A stretch of 64,000 nt of DNA from Dyadobacter frigoris. GTDB taxonomy: Bacteria; Bacteroidota; Bacteroidia; Cytophagales; Spirosomataceae. The stretch's first letter is position 1; each line of letters opens with the position of its first letter. The stretch spans positions 186,001-250,000 of the forward strand of contig NZ_SZVO01000006.1 in assembly GCF_005280585.1 (NCBI RefSeq). Direction: 5' to 3'. The translations under genes and the position numbers were made by a program. Below are positions 34,492 through 43,546 of the stretch, piece after piece. Below the pieces are notes generated by a model, which was not told the DNA's origin, searched no databases, and saw nothing but the letters and a program-made list of their open reading frames with translations.

Positions 34492-34697
34492 AAAAGAATT
34501 TTGGAGATGAGATACCACTTTGGATTGGTAAACTTAGCTAAAATCGGGTAAAGCCGTGCATGATTAGGCTCTCCTTATTTATGAAACAGCAAAATAAATA
34601 CTATACATTGGACGATTTTATTGAATATTAGTACTATTTTTCCTAGCTTTCTAAAAATAATCAATTGTTTATCAACTTTTCCAAACTTCTCCCCTGA

Positions 34698-35135
34698 ATG
34701 AAACCCGGACTTATCCTTGAAAACGAATTGGAACCAATCTTTTTGGGCAAATTTCCTCCCTTCCCAGAAAACGTAAAAGAATTTCTTGTAAAATACGGCC
34801 CGTATTTTCTTTTGGTCGGTGCTATTTTAACGCTGTTTGGTTTGCTTGCTGCGTTTGGTATTGGCACCGCGGCGCTTGGTATCGGTGCGGTAGCTTATGG
34901 CTCTGGTTTTTATATGTATGTAAGTTTAATCATCGCAACCATCATAATGGTTATGTACCTGATGGCGTTTTCACCGCTTCGTGCACGTAAAAGAGCCGGA
35001 TGGAATTTGCTGTATTATGCTCTAATATTAAGCCTGATCAGTAATCTGCTTCAATTGGCTATATTCGCTTTTATTGTTGGCGGCGTACTTGGCTTCTGGG
35101 TTCTTTTCCAGATCCGTGAAAAATATATTTTATAA
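34698..35135 (+). CDS. Hypothetical four-helix membrane protein
   Basis: A 145-residue protein. Residues 1-30 are polar and acidic (LENELEPIFLGKFPPFP) and are followed by about four hydrophobic segments: YFLLVGAILTLFGLLAAFGI, MYVSLIIATIIMVMYLMAFSPL, LLYYALILSLISNLLQ and FAFIVGGVLGFWVLFQI. A basic loop (RARKRAG) separates helices two and three. The protein ends in REKYIL. Proteins of this pattern occur in Bacteroidota without an assigned function. It lies divergently from the symporter gene and ends at a hairpin terminator. Confidence 0.75.
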   Translation: MKPGLILENELEPIFLGKFPPFPENVKEFLVKYGPYFLLVGAILTLFGLLAAFGIGTAALGIGAVAYGSGFYMYVSLIIATIIMVMYLMAFSPLRARKRAGWNLLYYALILSLISNLLQLAIFAFIVGGVLGFWVLFQIREKYIL

Positions 35136-35162
35136 CTGATAAGTTAAATTCCAAGAATATTG

Positions 35163-35202
35163 AAAGAGCAGGCAGAAATTCTGTCGGCTCTTTTGTTTTT
35201 TA
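35163..35202 (+). terminator. Intrinsic terminator after the four-helix membrane protein
   Basis: AAAGAGC (35163-35169) pairs with GCTCTTT (35187-35193), with inner pairing, followed by the T-rich run TTTTGTTTTTT. Confidence 0.75.
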
Positions 35203-35241
35203 CCACTAATCCGACTATTTGAGCATTTATCAGTTTTCGTC

Positions 35242-35272
35242 TTTGTAAAGCATCTTATACTTTGCATCTTTG
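35242..35272 (+). promoter_or_regulatory. Promoter of the ABC transporter operon
   Basis: A -33 TTTG (35242-35245) and CATCTTTG (35265-35272), one mismatch from TAnnTTTG, are separated by 19 bases, the classic Bacteroidota spacing. This predicts an untranslated leader of about 65 bases before the ATG at 35343. Confidence 0.55.
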
Positions 35273-35342
35273 GAATACCGATTTTATAACATCTTAATTT
35301 CTTGCATCAATAAGGCACACAGAAAATTACTTAACACAAAAG

Positions 35343-36257
35343 ATGAATATTATAGAAGTTCAAAATATTACGAAAGATTATTCCAATCATCGTGCGCTGG
35401 ATGACGTTAGTCTCAACATTCCCAAAGGCTGTATTTTTGGACTTTTAGGCCCGAATGGTGCCGGAAAAACTTCACTGATACGTATTATTAATCAAATTAC
35501 CGGTCCTGATTCCGGACAGGTTTTGTTTGATGGGCAGCCGCTTGGTCAGCAGCATATTTCAAAAATTGGCTATTTACCGGAAGAACGCGGTTTATACAAA
35601 AAAATGAAAGTAGGCGAGCAGCTGCTTTATCTTGCCCAATTGAAAGGTTTATCCCAAAAGGAAGCCATGGAAAAACTAAAGACCTGGTTTATAAAATTTG
35701 ATATAAAAACCTGGTGGGATAAAAGTGTCTCCGATCTATCCAAAGGAATGCAGCAAAAAGTGCAGTTTGTCTCAACTGTTTTGCACGAACCGGCACTGAT
35801 TATTCTCGACGAACCTTTTTCCGGTTTTGATCCTATCAACGCTAATCTGATACGTGATGAAATTCTGGAACTGAAACAAAAAGGCAGTACGATCATTTTT
35901 TCAACCCACCGCATGGAAACCGTTGAAGAACTTTGTGATAACATTGCTCTGATTCATCGTGCCAAAAAAGTATTGGACGGGCCGAAATCCGTGATAAAAG
36001 AACAGTTTAAAACCAATACCTTTTATGTTGAATATCGTGGAAATCTGAACGGATTGGAACATAAATATAAACTGGAAAATACTACGTTTGGTGAAAACGA
36101 TTTTCTGCGTACCAATATTCATCTGCCGGCTTTTGTTACATCCAACGAACTTTTGAGTGATCTTCTTCCCCAGGTTGAAATTCGTGCTTTTGGAGAAAAT
36201 ATTCCTACCATGAGTGATATTTTCATGCGGGCGGTCAACGAGGTTCCCGAAGCATAG
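35343..36257 (+). CDS. ABC transporter ATP-binding protein (NatA-like)
   Basis: A 304-residue ABC ATPase. Walker A is GPNGAGKTS (about residues 37-45), the Q-loop lies around IGYLPEERG, the signature is LSKGMQQK, Walker B is LIILDEPFSGFDP, and the H-loop His is in STHRME. The C-terminal 90 residues form the regulatory extension seen in drug/Na+ exporters and lantibiotic immunity systems. It pairs with the ABC-2 permease downstream (49 bases). The substrate is unknown. The layout is that of NatAB, an Na+ exporter, but the family also contains drug and lipid exporters. Confidence 0.92.
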   Translation: MNIIEVQNITKDYSNHRALDDVSLNIPKGCIFGLLGPNGAGKTSLIRIINQITGPDSGQVLFDGQPLGQQHISKIGYLPEERGLYKKMKVGEQLLYLAQLKGLSQKEAMEKLKTWFIKFDIKTWWDKSVSDLSKGMQQKVQFVSTVLHEPALIILDEPFSGFDPINANLIRDEILELKQKGSTIIFSTHRMETVEELCDNIALIHRAKKVLDGPKSVIKEQFKTNTFYVEYRGNLNGLEHKYKLENTTFGENDFLRTNIHLPAFVTSNELLSDLLPQVEIRAFGENIPTMSDIFMRAVNEVPEA

Positions 36258-36306
36258 CCACTAATCTTCATCGATATTAAAACTACTCTCTAACTAAATT
36301 AAGATA

Positions 36307-37635
36307 ATGCGAAATATATTTCTGGTCATAAAAAGGGAATACATGGTCCGGGTTAAGAAAAAGTCATTTTTGATCATGACAATTCTTGCACCAGTACTTT
36401 TTGTAGGAGGATACGCTCTGGTGATCTGGATGGCGATCAGCTCGGTGGATAGCAAAACGGTTCAGGTTGTTGATGAAAGCGGACTTTTTACAAATGAGTT
36501 TAAAGATTCCGAATCAATCAAATTTTCATACCTGAAATCCTCAATCGATTCCGCAAAAAGCCATTTTACAGGAAGTGAAGCCAATGCACTGGTTTACATT
36601 CCAAAAAATGTAATCACCTCACCTAAAAGCGTACGGATCTATGCCGCTAAAAATGTGAGTATGGAGCTTAAATCTGAAATTGAGGACGTTATTGAAAAAC
36701 AGATTGAAAATATCAAACTTTCAGAAGCTGGCATTACACATAAAATTTTAGAAGATTCCCGTGTTAATGTTCATTCCGAAACAATAAGTCTTAGCGAAGA
36801 AGGAGAAAAAACGAGTAGTTCAGGTGCTGCCACGATCATTGGCGGAATTTGTGCATTTCTGATCTACATGTCGGTTTTCATATACGGAACGCAGGTGATG
36901 CGTGGCGTAACGGAAGAAAAAACAAGCCGGATTGTTGAAGTTATTATTTCTTCTGTAAAACCTTATCAGCTGATGATGGGTAAAATTATCGGTGTGGCAT
37001 TGGTTGGGCTTACTCAGTTTGTATTATGGATTTTCCTGACAATTTCACTCACAACCGTTGCGTCCAGTGTTTTGAGTTCCAAAATGCCAAAAGATTCCAG
37101 GCAAATTCAGCAGGAAATGCAAAAAATGCAGAAAGGAATGCCAGCTTCTCAAATGGCAGCTTCGGGCGTTGACAATCCGGTTGCAGAGGTCTTGGGTGCG
37201 GTTAACAGTTTGAATATTCCTCTGATCGTTTCCTGTTTTTTGTTTTATTACCTGGGTGGTTATTTGTTTTACAGCGCTCTCTTTGGAGCCGTAGGTGCTG
37301 CCGTGGACAATGACGCGGATACACAGCAGTTCATGCTCCCAATTACTTTACCCATTATTTTCTCCTTTGTTTTTGCCCAGTTTGTACTTAGGGATCCTGA
37401 TGGAACTTTAGCGTTCTGGACTTCCATGATTCCCTTTACCTCGCCTATTATCATGATGGTTCGTATACCTTTTGGTGTGCCTGCCTGGCAAATTGCGCTT
37501 TCAATGATTTTTCTGGTTTTAGGTTTTATCGGCACCATCTGGATTGCCTCGCGGATTTACCGGGTCGGGATACTGATGTATGGCAAAAAAGTAACCTACA
37601 AAGAGCTCGCCAAGTGGATTTTTTATAAAGTTTAA
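36307..37635 (+). CDS. ABC-2 type permease (NatB-like)
   Basis: A 442-residue permease of the ABC-2 superfamily. It has an N-terminal membrane helix (about 24-46), a large extracytoplasmic loop (about 47-175), then five or six membrane helices in the C-terminal half with VIIGGICAFLIYMSVFIYGT, GVTEEKTSRIVEVIISS (the coupling region), GKIIGVALVGLTQFVLWIF, and FVFAQFVLRDPDGTLAFWTSMIPFTSPIIM read in parts. It has the usual topology of NatB/YhaP-type proteins. It forms an operon with the preceding ATPase. No hairpin terminator is obvious after it. Confidence 0.92.
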   Translation: MRNIFLVIKREYMVRVKKKSFLIMTILAPVLFVGGYALVIWMAISSVDSKTVQVVDESGLFTNEFKDSESIKFSYLKSSIDSAKSHFTGSEANALVYIPKNVITSPKSVRIYAAKNVSMELKSEIEDVIEKQIENIKLSEAGITHKILEDSRVNVHSETISLSEEGEKTSSSGAATIIGGICAFLIYMSVFIYGTQVMRGVTEEKTSRIVEVIISSVKPYQLMMGKIIGVALVGLTQFVLWIFLTISLTTVASSVLSSKMPKDSRQIQQEMQKMQKGMPASQMAASGVDNPVAEVLGAVNSLNIPLIVSCFLFYYLGGYLFYSALFGAVGAAVDNDADTQQFMLPITLPIIFSFVFAQFVLRDPDGTLAFWTSMIPFTSPIIMMVRIPFGVPAWQIALSMIFLVLGFIGTIWIASRIYRVGILMYGKKVTYKELAKWIFYKV

Positions 37636-37745
37636 TAAAAATCTAATGCACGATTCAGCGGTCTTATGGTACATTTAGGATAAGATTTTATTCTTAAAAA
37701 TAGTCATAACCAAATCCTTTAACACTTTTTAAGAACTCTTAACCC

Positions 37746-37774
37746 TTGCCGTTGAGGTTATTTTGCTAATTTTG
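37746..37774 (+). promoter_or_regulatory. Promoter of the DUF2723 gene
   Basis: TTG (37746-37748), an 18-base spacer, then TAATTTTG (37767-37774), an exact TAnnTTTG. A leader of about 100 bases precedes the ATG at 37880. Confidence 0.6.
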
Positions 37775-37879
37775 AGGCACCGATTAAATATGCAGTTATT
37801 TTTTGGAGAAATGCGGCTGGATAAAACTGCCTTAAAAATTCCTCAATTACCTGTAAACTCATAACCATAAACTATTATA

Positions 37880-40858
37880 ATGACCCGTTTCAACCGTTCC
37901 AACAACCTTACGGGTTGGATTGTTTTCGCCATTGCATTTCTTACATACGCACTTACCGTTGAACGAACGGCCAGTTTTTGGGATTGCGGCGAATTTATTG
38001 CCTGTGCATTTAAGTTACAGGTTCCTCACCCACCGGGAGCACCTTTTTTCCTTTTGATAGGAAGAATTTTTTCCATGTTTGCTTTCGGTGATCTTTCCAA
38101 CGTTGCTTACTGGGTCAATATGGTTTCAGTACTCAGCAGTGCTTTCACAATCCTTTTCCTTTTCTGGACTATCACACTTTTAGCCCGTAAAATAATTGGA
38201 AAAACTGACGATGAATTGACCCAGGGAGATATTTTGCTTTTGATGGGTGCAGGAGTTGTTGGTGCATTGGCTTATACCTGGTCTGATTCATTCTGGTTTT
38301 CTGCTGTTGAAGCGGAAGTTTACGGGATGTCATCATTCTTTACAGCAATCGTAATCTGGGCAGTTTTCAAATGGGAACGCATTGAAGATCCTGCCGCTGA
38401 AAACCGCTGGTTGATTTTTACGGCTTATCTTGTTGGTCTTTCCATCGGCGTCCATTTGCTGAATCTTGTTACAATTCCTGCACTTGCACTGGTTTATTAT
38501 TTCAAAAAATATCCTAAACCAGGTATTTTTGGAGGCATTGTAGCATTTGTTGGCGGTCTTGTTATCCTTGCTATTATTAACTCAGGCATTATTCCGGGAC
38601 TGCCAAGTATTGCCGGAAAATTTGAGATATTTTTCGTTAACTCACTGGGTCTTCCATTTAAATCGGGGGTAATATTCTTCATCATTATTTTCCTTGGCTC
38701 TCTGGTTTGGGGGATTATTTATTCCCAGAAAAAAGCAAAGGTCTTATTGAATACAGGTCTTTTGTCACTGGCATTTATTTTGGTTGGTTATGCATGTTAC
38801 CTGATGGTTCTGGTACGTGCAGAATACAATCCGCCAATCAATGAAAATAACCCTAATGACGTTCTTAGTTTCGTTTCTTATTTGAAAAGAGAGCAATACG
38901 GCAGCCGTCCTTTATTGTACGGGCCATCTTTTGTTTCGCGCCCGACAAACCAGAAACGTGGTGCACCTATGTACCGTAAAGAAGCTGGGAAATATACGAT
39001 CTACGATTACCGTCCGGAATATGAATATGAACCGGGCAGCAGCATGCTTTTACCTCGTATGTATAGCACGCAGGCAGGTCATCCGCAGCTTTATCAGCAA
39101 ATGACAGGACTTGCGGAAGGGCAAAAACCTACCATGGCGCATAACCTTTCGTTCATGTTTTCATACCAGATCGGGCATATGTACTGGCGTTATTTCCTTT
39201 GGAATTTCGTTGGACGCGAAAGTGATGAAGAAGGAGCGGGAAATCTTTTACCATGGGATGCATTCAAAAAATTTCCGTCGATTATTGAGAACAACAAGGC
39301 GCATGATAACTTCTTTATGCTGCCATTTATTCTTGGTTTATTTGGTGTTGTGATTATGTATTTCCGCCGTCAGCGTGATCTTCTTGTTCTTGGTTTATTG
39401 TTTTTGCTGACAGGTATTGCGCTTGTAGTTTATCTGAATTCCCCTCCTACCGAGCCTCGTGAACGGGATTATATTTACGTTGGTTCATTCTACATTTTCT
39501 GTATGTGGATTGGTATGGGCGTAATTGCCCTGGCAGACGGGTTGAATAAAATTGTCAAAAATTCATTGACACGTGCAGGCGTTGCAACCGGAATAAGTCT
39601 GATCGTTCCTGTTATTATGGGCGCAAAAGGATGGGATAATCATAACCGTGACCATCGTTACCACTCAGTTGATTTTGCCAAAAACCTTCTGAATTCCTGT
39701 GCACCAAATGCTATTTTGTTTACAGGCGGTGATAACGATACTTTCCCGCTCTGGTATGTTCAGGAAGTGGAAGGATTCAGAACCGATGTGCGTGTTTGTA
39801 ACCTGAGTTTATTAGGTACAGACTGGTATATTGATCAGATGAGACGTAAAACGTATCTGTCCGATGCACTTCCGATTTCTCTGGATAAAAACAATTATGC
39901 TTTTGGTAAAAACGACATCGTTCCTTTTTATGAAATACCAAGTGTAAAAAATGGTATCAATCTGAAGGAATACATGGGGTTGGTAAAACAGGAAAATAAA
40001 GCCATTCAGGTACCGCTAACAAGTGGAGATATGACTTCTATTTTGCCTTCTTCAATTCTTTTCCTACCTGTGGATGTTGAAGCTGTTAAGAAAATGAATA
40101 TCATCAAAAGTGATCTTTTACCTTACCTGAGCGATTCTATCAGCTGGACGGTTGGTAAAGGTGATTTGTATAAATCGGATTTGATGATGCTTGACATGAT
40201 CGCTACCAACGACTGGAAAAGACCAATTTATTTCTCTTCAACATTGGGCGGATCAAGCTATCTGAACTTGAAAGAATATATGCAGCTTGAAGGTTATGCT
40301 TACCGTCTTTTGCCTGTGAAAGTTCCGGGGGCTTCTGACGGTTACGTAAATTCAGATATCATGTACAAGAATCTGATGACCAAAATGTTCTGGAGAGATC
40401 TTGACAATCCAAAAACATATTACGACAATACGTATCTTGGTTCACCAATTTTTACCGCTCGTATTGCTTTCCTAAGACTTGCCGGACAGCTTATCGCAGA
40501 TGGCAAAACCGGCGAAGCAAAAAAGGCAATGGATAAGGCATTGACGGTAATGCCGGACAAAAGTATACCTTACGATCAGATTTCTTCAAATTTCATCGGT
40601 ACACTTTTTGACCTGGGAGAAACTAAAAAAGCACTTGAAATTGCTGACGTCATGGCAAATCGTTCGGATGAAAACCTGACCTGGTCAAAAGAAAACCCTA
40701 CTACAAAACGTCGGGACAGCCAGGTGGATTTATATATTCTCCAAACCATTGTTCACGAATGCAAGGAAGCAAAACAGGAAGCAGCTGCCAAAAAATATGA
40801 AGCCATTTTCCAGAAACATCTGGCGGCTTTTAATATGTACGGAAATCCGGCTCAGTAA
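37880..40858 (+). CDS. DUF2723 (TMEM260-like, GT-C) membrane protein, putative protein O-mannosyltransferase
   Basis: A 992-residue protein. The N-terminal DUF2723 domain (about 1-330) has roughly ten membrane helices and begins with FWDCGEFIACAFKLQVPHPPGAPF (read in parts), the family signature with the DCGE acidic motif that in the GT-C fold would bind the lipid-sugar donor. Middle residues (about 330-500) include a periplasmic loop and more helices, with the PPTEPRERDYIYVGSFYIFC motif. The C-terminal 400 residues are soluble, with GGDNDTFPLWYVQEVEG and TPR-like repeats near the end. The human relative TMEM260 O-mannosylates proteins; activity here is inferred. It is a single-gene unit. Confidence 0.9.
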   Translation: MTRFNRSNNLTGWIVFAIAFLTYALTVERTASFWDCGEFIACAFKLQVPHPPGAPFFLLIGRIFSMFAFGDLSNVAYWVNMVSVLSSAFTILFLFWTITLLARKIIGKTDDELTQGDILLLMGAGVVGALAYTWSDSFWFSAVEAEVYGMSSFFTAIVIWAVFKWERIEDPAAENRWLIFTAYLVGLSIGVHLLNLVTIPALALVYYFKKYPKPGIFGGIVAFVGGLVILAIINSGIIPGLPSIAGKFEIFFVNSLGLPFKSGVIFFIIIFLGSLVWGIIYSQKKAKVLLNTGLLSLAFILVGYACYLMVLVRAEYNPPINENNPNDVLSFVSYLKREQYGSRPLLYGPSFVSRPTNQKRGAPMYRKEAGKYTIYDYRPEYEYEPGSSMLLPRMYSTQAGHPQLYQQMTGLAEGQKPTMAHNLSFMFSYQIGHMYWRYFLWNFVGRESDEEGAGNLLPWDAFKKFPSIIENNKAHDNFFMLPFILGLFGVVIMYFRRQRDLLVLGLLFLLTGIALVVYLNSPPTEPRERDYIYVGSFYIFCMWIGMGVIALADGLNKIVKNSLTRAGVATGISLIVPVIMGAKGWDNHNRDHRYHSVDFAKNLLNSCAPNAILFTGGDNDTFPLWYVQEVEGFRTDVRVCNLSLLGTDWYIDQMRRKTYLSDALPISLDKNNYAFGKNDIVPFYEIPSVKNGINLKEYMGLVKQENKAIQVPLTSGDMTSILPSSILFLPVDVEAVKKMNIIKSDLLPYLSDSISWTVGKGDLYKSDLMMLDMIATNDWKRPIYFSSTLGGSSYLNLKEYMQLEGYAYRLLPVKVPGASDGYVNSDIMYKNLMTKMFWRDLDNPKTYYDNTYLGSPIFTARIAFLRLAGQLIADGKTGEAKKAMDKALTVMPDKSIPYDQISSNFIGTLFDLGETKKALEIADVMANRSDENLTWSKENPTTKRRDSQVDLYILQTIVHECKEAKQEAAAKKYEAIFQKHLAAFNMYGNPAQ

Positions 40859-40873
40859 GATAATCTGGTTAAA

Positions 40874-40909
40874 GACGGGAGCTATACAGATAGTTCCCGT
40901 CCTTTTTTT
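40874..40909 (+). terminator. Intrinsic terminator after the DUF2723 gene
   Basis: GACGGGA (40874-40880) and TCCCGTC (40895-40901) with an inner CTAT/ATAG stem, followed by seven T, 16 bases past the stop codon. Confidence 0.9.
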
Positions 40910-40922
40910 AAAAAACCGGAAT

Positions 40923-40939
40923 AAGAAATACTATTTCTT
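40923..40939. promoter_or_regulatory. Operator-like dyad upstream of the Crp-like gene
   Basis: AAGAAAT-act-ATTTCTT is a perfect 7+7 dyad about 90 bases before the regulator start at 41027. It could be an autoregulatory site; this is a guess from position and symmetry. Confidence 0.3.
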
Positions 40940-41026
40940 TTCTGTAAAAATTAGTAATTTTAAAATCAACGGTATGAAAATCAGCAGCGGGTATTTCTTG
41001 AAAAGTATTATTTTTCATGCCAACGT

Positions 41027-41620
41027 ATGCACAAAATTTTCGCGTTACTCTGTAACTACAACATTATAAGTGAAAGAACTTACAATGCAGTTCTTCAAAA
41101 ACTTATTATAGCTGAAATCAAACAGGGCACCATTTTGATTTCTCCTGATCGCCCGCAGGAAATGGTTTATTTCATCTCAGAAGGTATCACCCGTAATTTT
41201 TATAGCCATCATGGCCAGGAATGGACGCATGGTTTCGATATTGCAGGTGATTGTATTATGACCTCTGCAAATTTTGTTGATGATGAATTGTCAATGGATT
41301 ATGTAGAAACCTGCACGGATGTTAAGCTGTACGGTATCACTAAAAAGGATTTCCAGGGACTGATCCTTCTGAATCCTGATCTTGAAAAGGTATCGGGTAA
41401 AATTCTTGAAAGAAGGCTAACCCGTTTTGAAAAAAGAATGCAGGATTTGTACACACTGACGGAAGAAGATCTTTTTTTGAAATTTGGCAAGGATTTTCCA
41501 ACCATTTTTTCACAGGTTGAAGACAGACAAATTGCAAGTTATCTGCGTATGAGTACGAGCATGTTTTCAAGGTTGAAGAAAAAAACACTTACGGAGAAAA
41601 AATCAGGCATTACGATTTAA
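41027..41620 (+). CDS. Crp/Fnr family transcriptional regulator
   Basis: A 197-residue protein with a cyclic nucleotide-binding-like jelly roll (about 1-115; IKQGTILISPDRPQEMVYFISEGITR read in parts, HGFDIAGDCIMTSANF), a dimerisation helix (about 115-145) and a C-terminal helix-turn-helix (about 165-190; RQIASYLRMSTSMFSRLKKK). The conserved GE and R-x-x-(S/T) residues that bind cAMP in Crp are not obvious, so the ligand is uncertain. No Fnr-type Cys cluster is seen. Similar Bacteroidota regulators respond to unknown small molecules. Two palindromic sites lie within about 100 bases of its ends. Confidence 0.88.
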   Translation: MHKIFALLCNYNIISERTYNAVLQKLIIAEIKQGTILISPDRPQEMVYFISEGITRNFYSHHGQEWTHGFDIAGDCIMTSANFVDDELSMDYVETCTDVKLYGITKKDFQGLILLNPDLEKVSGKILERRLTRFEKRMQDLYTLTEEDLFLKFGKDFPTIFSQVEDRQIASYLRMSTSMFSRLKKKTLTEKKSGITI

Positions 41621-41653
41621 ATATTTATTCAAATGGCGCTTAAATGTTAAACG

Positions 41654-41672
41654 TTATTCGAATAAATATTCG
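41654..41672. promoter_or_regulatory. Overlapping palindromes TTATTCGAATAA and CGAATA-AA-TATTCG
   Basis: A perfect 12-bp palindrome (41654-41665) shares a half-site with a second dyad (41659-41672). The pair lies in the 163-base gap after the Crp-like gene and 112 bases before a lipoprotein gene. It looks like an operator; the factor is unknown. Confidence 0.35.
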
Positions 41673-41783
41673 ATATTGTGTCATCAATTAAACGCCCCCT
41701 CTTTTAGTTCTTAATGCTTGTGAATAATTCCGGATGCATTTTTTTGTTTCCTGATTATCTATGAATTATTGTTAAAACAGAGT

Positions 41784-42182
41784 ATGCGTCCCTTTCTGAT
41801 TTTTGGTTTTAGTATCTTTTTTGTTTATGGGCTGTCGGCATGCAGCGATTCAGCCCCTTCCTCTTCTATGGTCCAGTTTCTGGTAACCAATAAATCCACG
41901 AAAAAAATAAACCGGTTGACAATATTTCTGGAAGAAAAAGACACAACCAAAACCCGGCTTGTTGACTCCGTTTTCATCACTAATATCCCCGACAATCTTC
42001 CGATCAGGCTTACATACGACATCAATAAAAATTCCTCAACAGGAAATTATAAACTGGTAGCGTTAGGCACTGTAAAGAAGTGGAATATTGATTTCGGAAA
42101 GTTTTCAGAAAAAACCGACACTGACTCCGATCATCTCTATAATTTAGAAATACTCGAAGATTCGGTTTCGGTTATTCCATAA
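41784..42182 (+). CDS. Small hypothetical lipoprotein
   Basis: A 132-residue protein starting at the ATG at 41784 (MRPFLIFGF); an upstream TTG is less likely. A signal peptide leads to the lipobox GLSAC, with the modified Cys at about residue 20, followed by SDSAPSSS. Asp and Ser next to the Cys are compatible with either membrane in Bacteroidota. The mature part is about 110 residues with a beta-sandwich feel (MVQFLVTNKSTKKINRLTIF, LPIRLTYDINKNSSTGNYKL). I do not recognise a family. It ends 25 bases from the convergent EEP gene. Confidence 0.7.
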   Translation: MRPFLIFGFSIFFVYGLSACSDSAPSSSMVQFLVTNKSTKKINRLTIFLEEKDTTKTRLVDSVFITNIPDNLPIRLTYDINKNSSTGNYKLVALGTVKKWNIDFGKFSEKTDTDSDHLYNLEILEDSVSVIP

Positions 42183-42201
42183 AAAAAGGAGCCGAAGCTC
42201 C
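42181..42201 (-). terminator. Intrinsic terminator with UUCG tetraloop
   Basis: On the minus strand GGAGC-TTCG-GCTCC is followed by seven T, directly past the stop of the EEP family gene. The UUCG tetraloop makes it unusually stable for its size. Confidence 0.9.
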
Positions 42202-42207
42202 ATTTCC

Positions 42208-43401
42208 CTAATCCAGTTTTACCTTAACCCAAACCAGCCTGTGATCTGAGCTTGATTCTCTTTTTTCGACGAGATCAAACATTGGTTCGCCTTTGGCTGG
42301 CCAGAAAACACCGCTGTCAATTATTTTAAATCCTGCTTTTGATGGCAAAACATAGTCCGCACGCATACGCCAGAAGGCTGTATGATTTTTCGCAAATGGA
42401 TTATTTGCAGAATGTTCAGTTCCTCCCTTACTTTGAGGTGCGTTTTCATTGATAAGTTTAGGATGGGCCAACAAAGATCTGATACCCTCACCTATTGCAT
42501 TTCCTTCATCAGGCGAAGCGTTTTGATCTCCCAAAATAACAAAAGAAGAATTTGGTGCTAACCCGCCATGAATACCTTTATCATCGTAAATATATTGATT
42601 GTTACTATCGCTGATATAATCTTTCCAAAACCTGATCTCATCGTGATTTCTTTTACCATTTCTATCCTCTGCTCCGTCAAATGAAGGTGGCGTCGGATGG
42701 CTTGCTAGAAAATGAATCGTTTTATTCCCCACTTTCACCGGTACATCCCAATGAGATTTTGAGGATAAAGGAAAACTTGCCCAGGCTTCCGAAGCATACC
42801 AGTCGCTACCATCTGCTTTCACCGTTTTCAAAGCACCCGGCATATCTTTCCATTTGAAATTCTGGAAAGTTCTCACTTTCGAAAGATCGATAGGATATCT
42901 TGAAATCAACATCATCGCATACTGGCCCGGATATAAACCAAAACCCCAGGCATCAGCACCAAATTTTCCGGCAACTCCATTATTATCCAGATCATATGGA
43001 CTTGGCTGGCCTGTATTTACCGTTCCATAATAGTAATATGGGTAATCAATACTTTTTGCACCATCCTGATCTTTTCCCAGATATCCTTTAATAAATTGCA
43101 AAATGCCCTGATTCGGATCTTTGATATAATCGAATTCATTCAGCAAAATCACATCCGGGCGAACCGTCTGGATTATTTTCGCAATGTTTTTTATCTGTTG
43201 ATTATTCCCGGAAGCCAGTTCATTGATCAGCACTTTCTCCGAAAGATCAGGCGTTCCTTTTTTAACATAATTTTCAGACTCCATACTTACGTTGTAAGTC
43301 GCAAAAGTTAATTCCTTCGGAGTCGTTTGTGCTCCAAGCTGCATTCCTGAACAAAACATAGTGAGGCCAAGCACGGATGCTTTTAAGATATTATAATTCA
43401 T
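42208..43401 (-). CDS. Secreted endonuclease/exonuclease/phosphatase (DNase I-like) family protein
   Basis: A 397-residue protein with a signal peptide (to about 24, ending LGAQ). It shows the EEP motifs: FATYNVSMESENY (Asn), RPDVILLNEFDYI (catalytic Glu), LDNNG and FGLYPGQYAMMLISRYPI, HFLASHPTPP (Asp/His region), FVILGDQNASPDEGN (Asp and Asn), and SSDHRLVWVKV at the C-terminus (catalytic His). All metal and catalytic residues appear intact. Exported members of this type in Bacteroidota hydrolyse nucleic acids or phosphodiesters; the substrate is not determined. A -7-like TAACTTTG box sits 22 bases upstream. Confidence 0.9.
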   Translation of the reverse strand: MNYNILKASVLGLTMFCSGMQLGAQTTPKELTFATYNVSMESENYVKKGTPDLSEKVLINELASGNNQQIKNIAKIIQTVRPDVILLNEFDYIKDPNQGILQFIKGYLGKDQDGAKSIDYPYYYYGTVNTGQPSPYDLDNNGVAGKFGADAWGFGLYPGQYAMMLISRYPIDLSKVRTFQNFKWKDMPGALKTVKADGSDWYASEAWASFPLSSKSHWDVPVKVGNKTIHFLASHPTPPSFDGAEDRNGKRNHDEIRFWKDYISDSNNQYIYDDKGIHGGLAPNSSFVILGDQNASPDEGNAIGEGIRSLLAHPKLINENAPQSKGGTEHSANNPFAKNHTAFWRMRADYVLPSKAGFKIIDSGVFWPAKGEPMFDLVEKRESSSDHRLVWVKVKLD

Positions 43402-43422
43402 AAATTTTCTGTTTTACTCCGG

Positions 43423-43430
43423 CAAAGTTA
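43423..43430 (-). promoter_or_regulatory. -7 promoter element of the EEP gene
   Basis: TAACTTTG on the minus strand, an exact TAnnTTTG match 22 bases before the start at 43401. No clear -33 box. Confidence 0.45.
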
Positions 43431-43494
43431 ATTCTCATCAATCAGTATAAATACTTATTGGCATTACATTTACATTAATCAATCGAAAACAAAG

Positions 43495-43522
43495 CGAGCC
43501 AACTCATTGCTGAATCGGCTCG
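43495..43522 (-). terminator. Intrinsic terminator of dnaJ
   Basis: CGAGCC (43495-43500) pairs with GGCTCG (43517-43522), 25 bases after the dnaJ stop, followed on the minus strand by CTTTGTTTTC. Confidence 0.65.
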
Positions 43523-43546
43523 TTTTTATATTTTATTCAAAATTGA

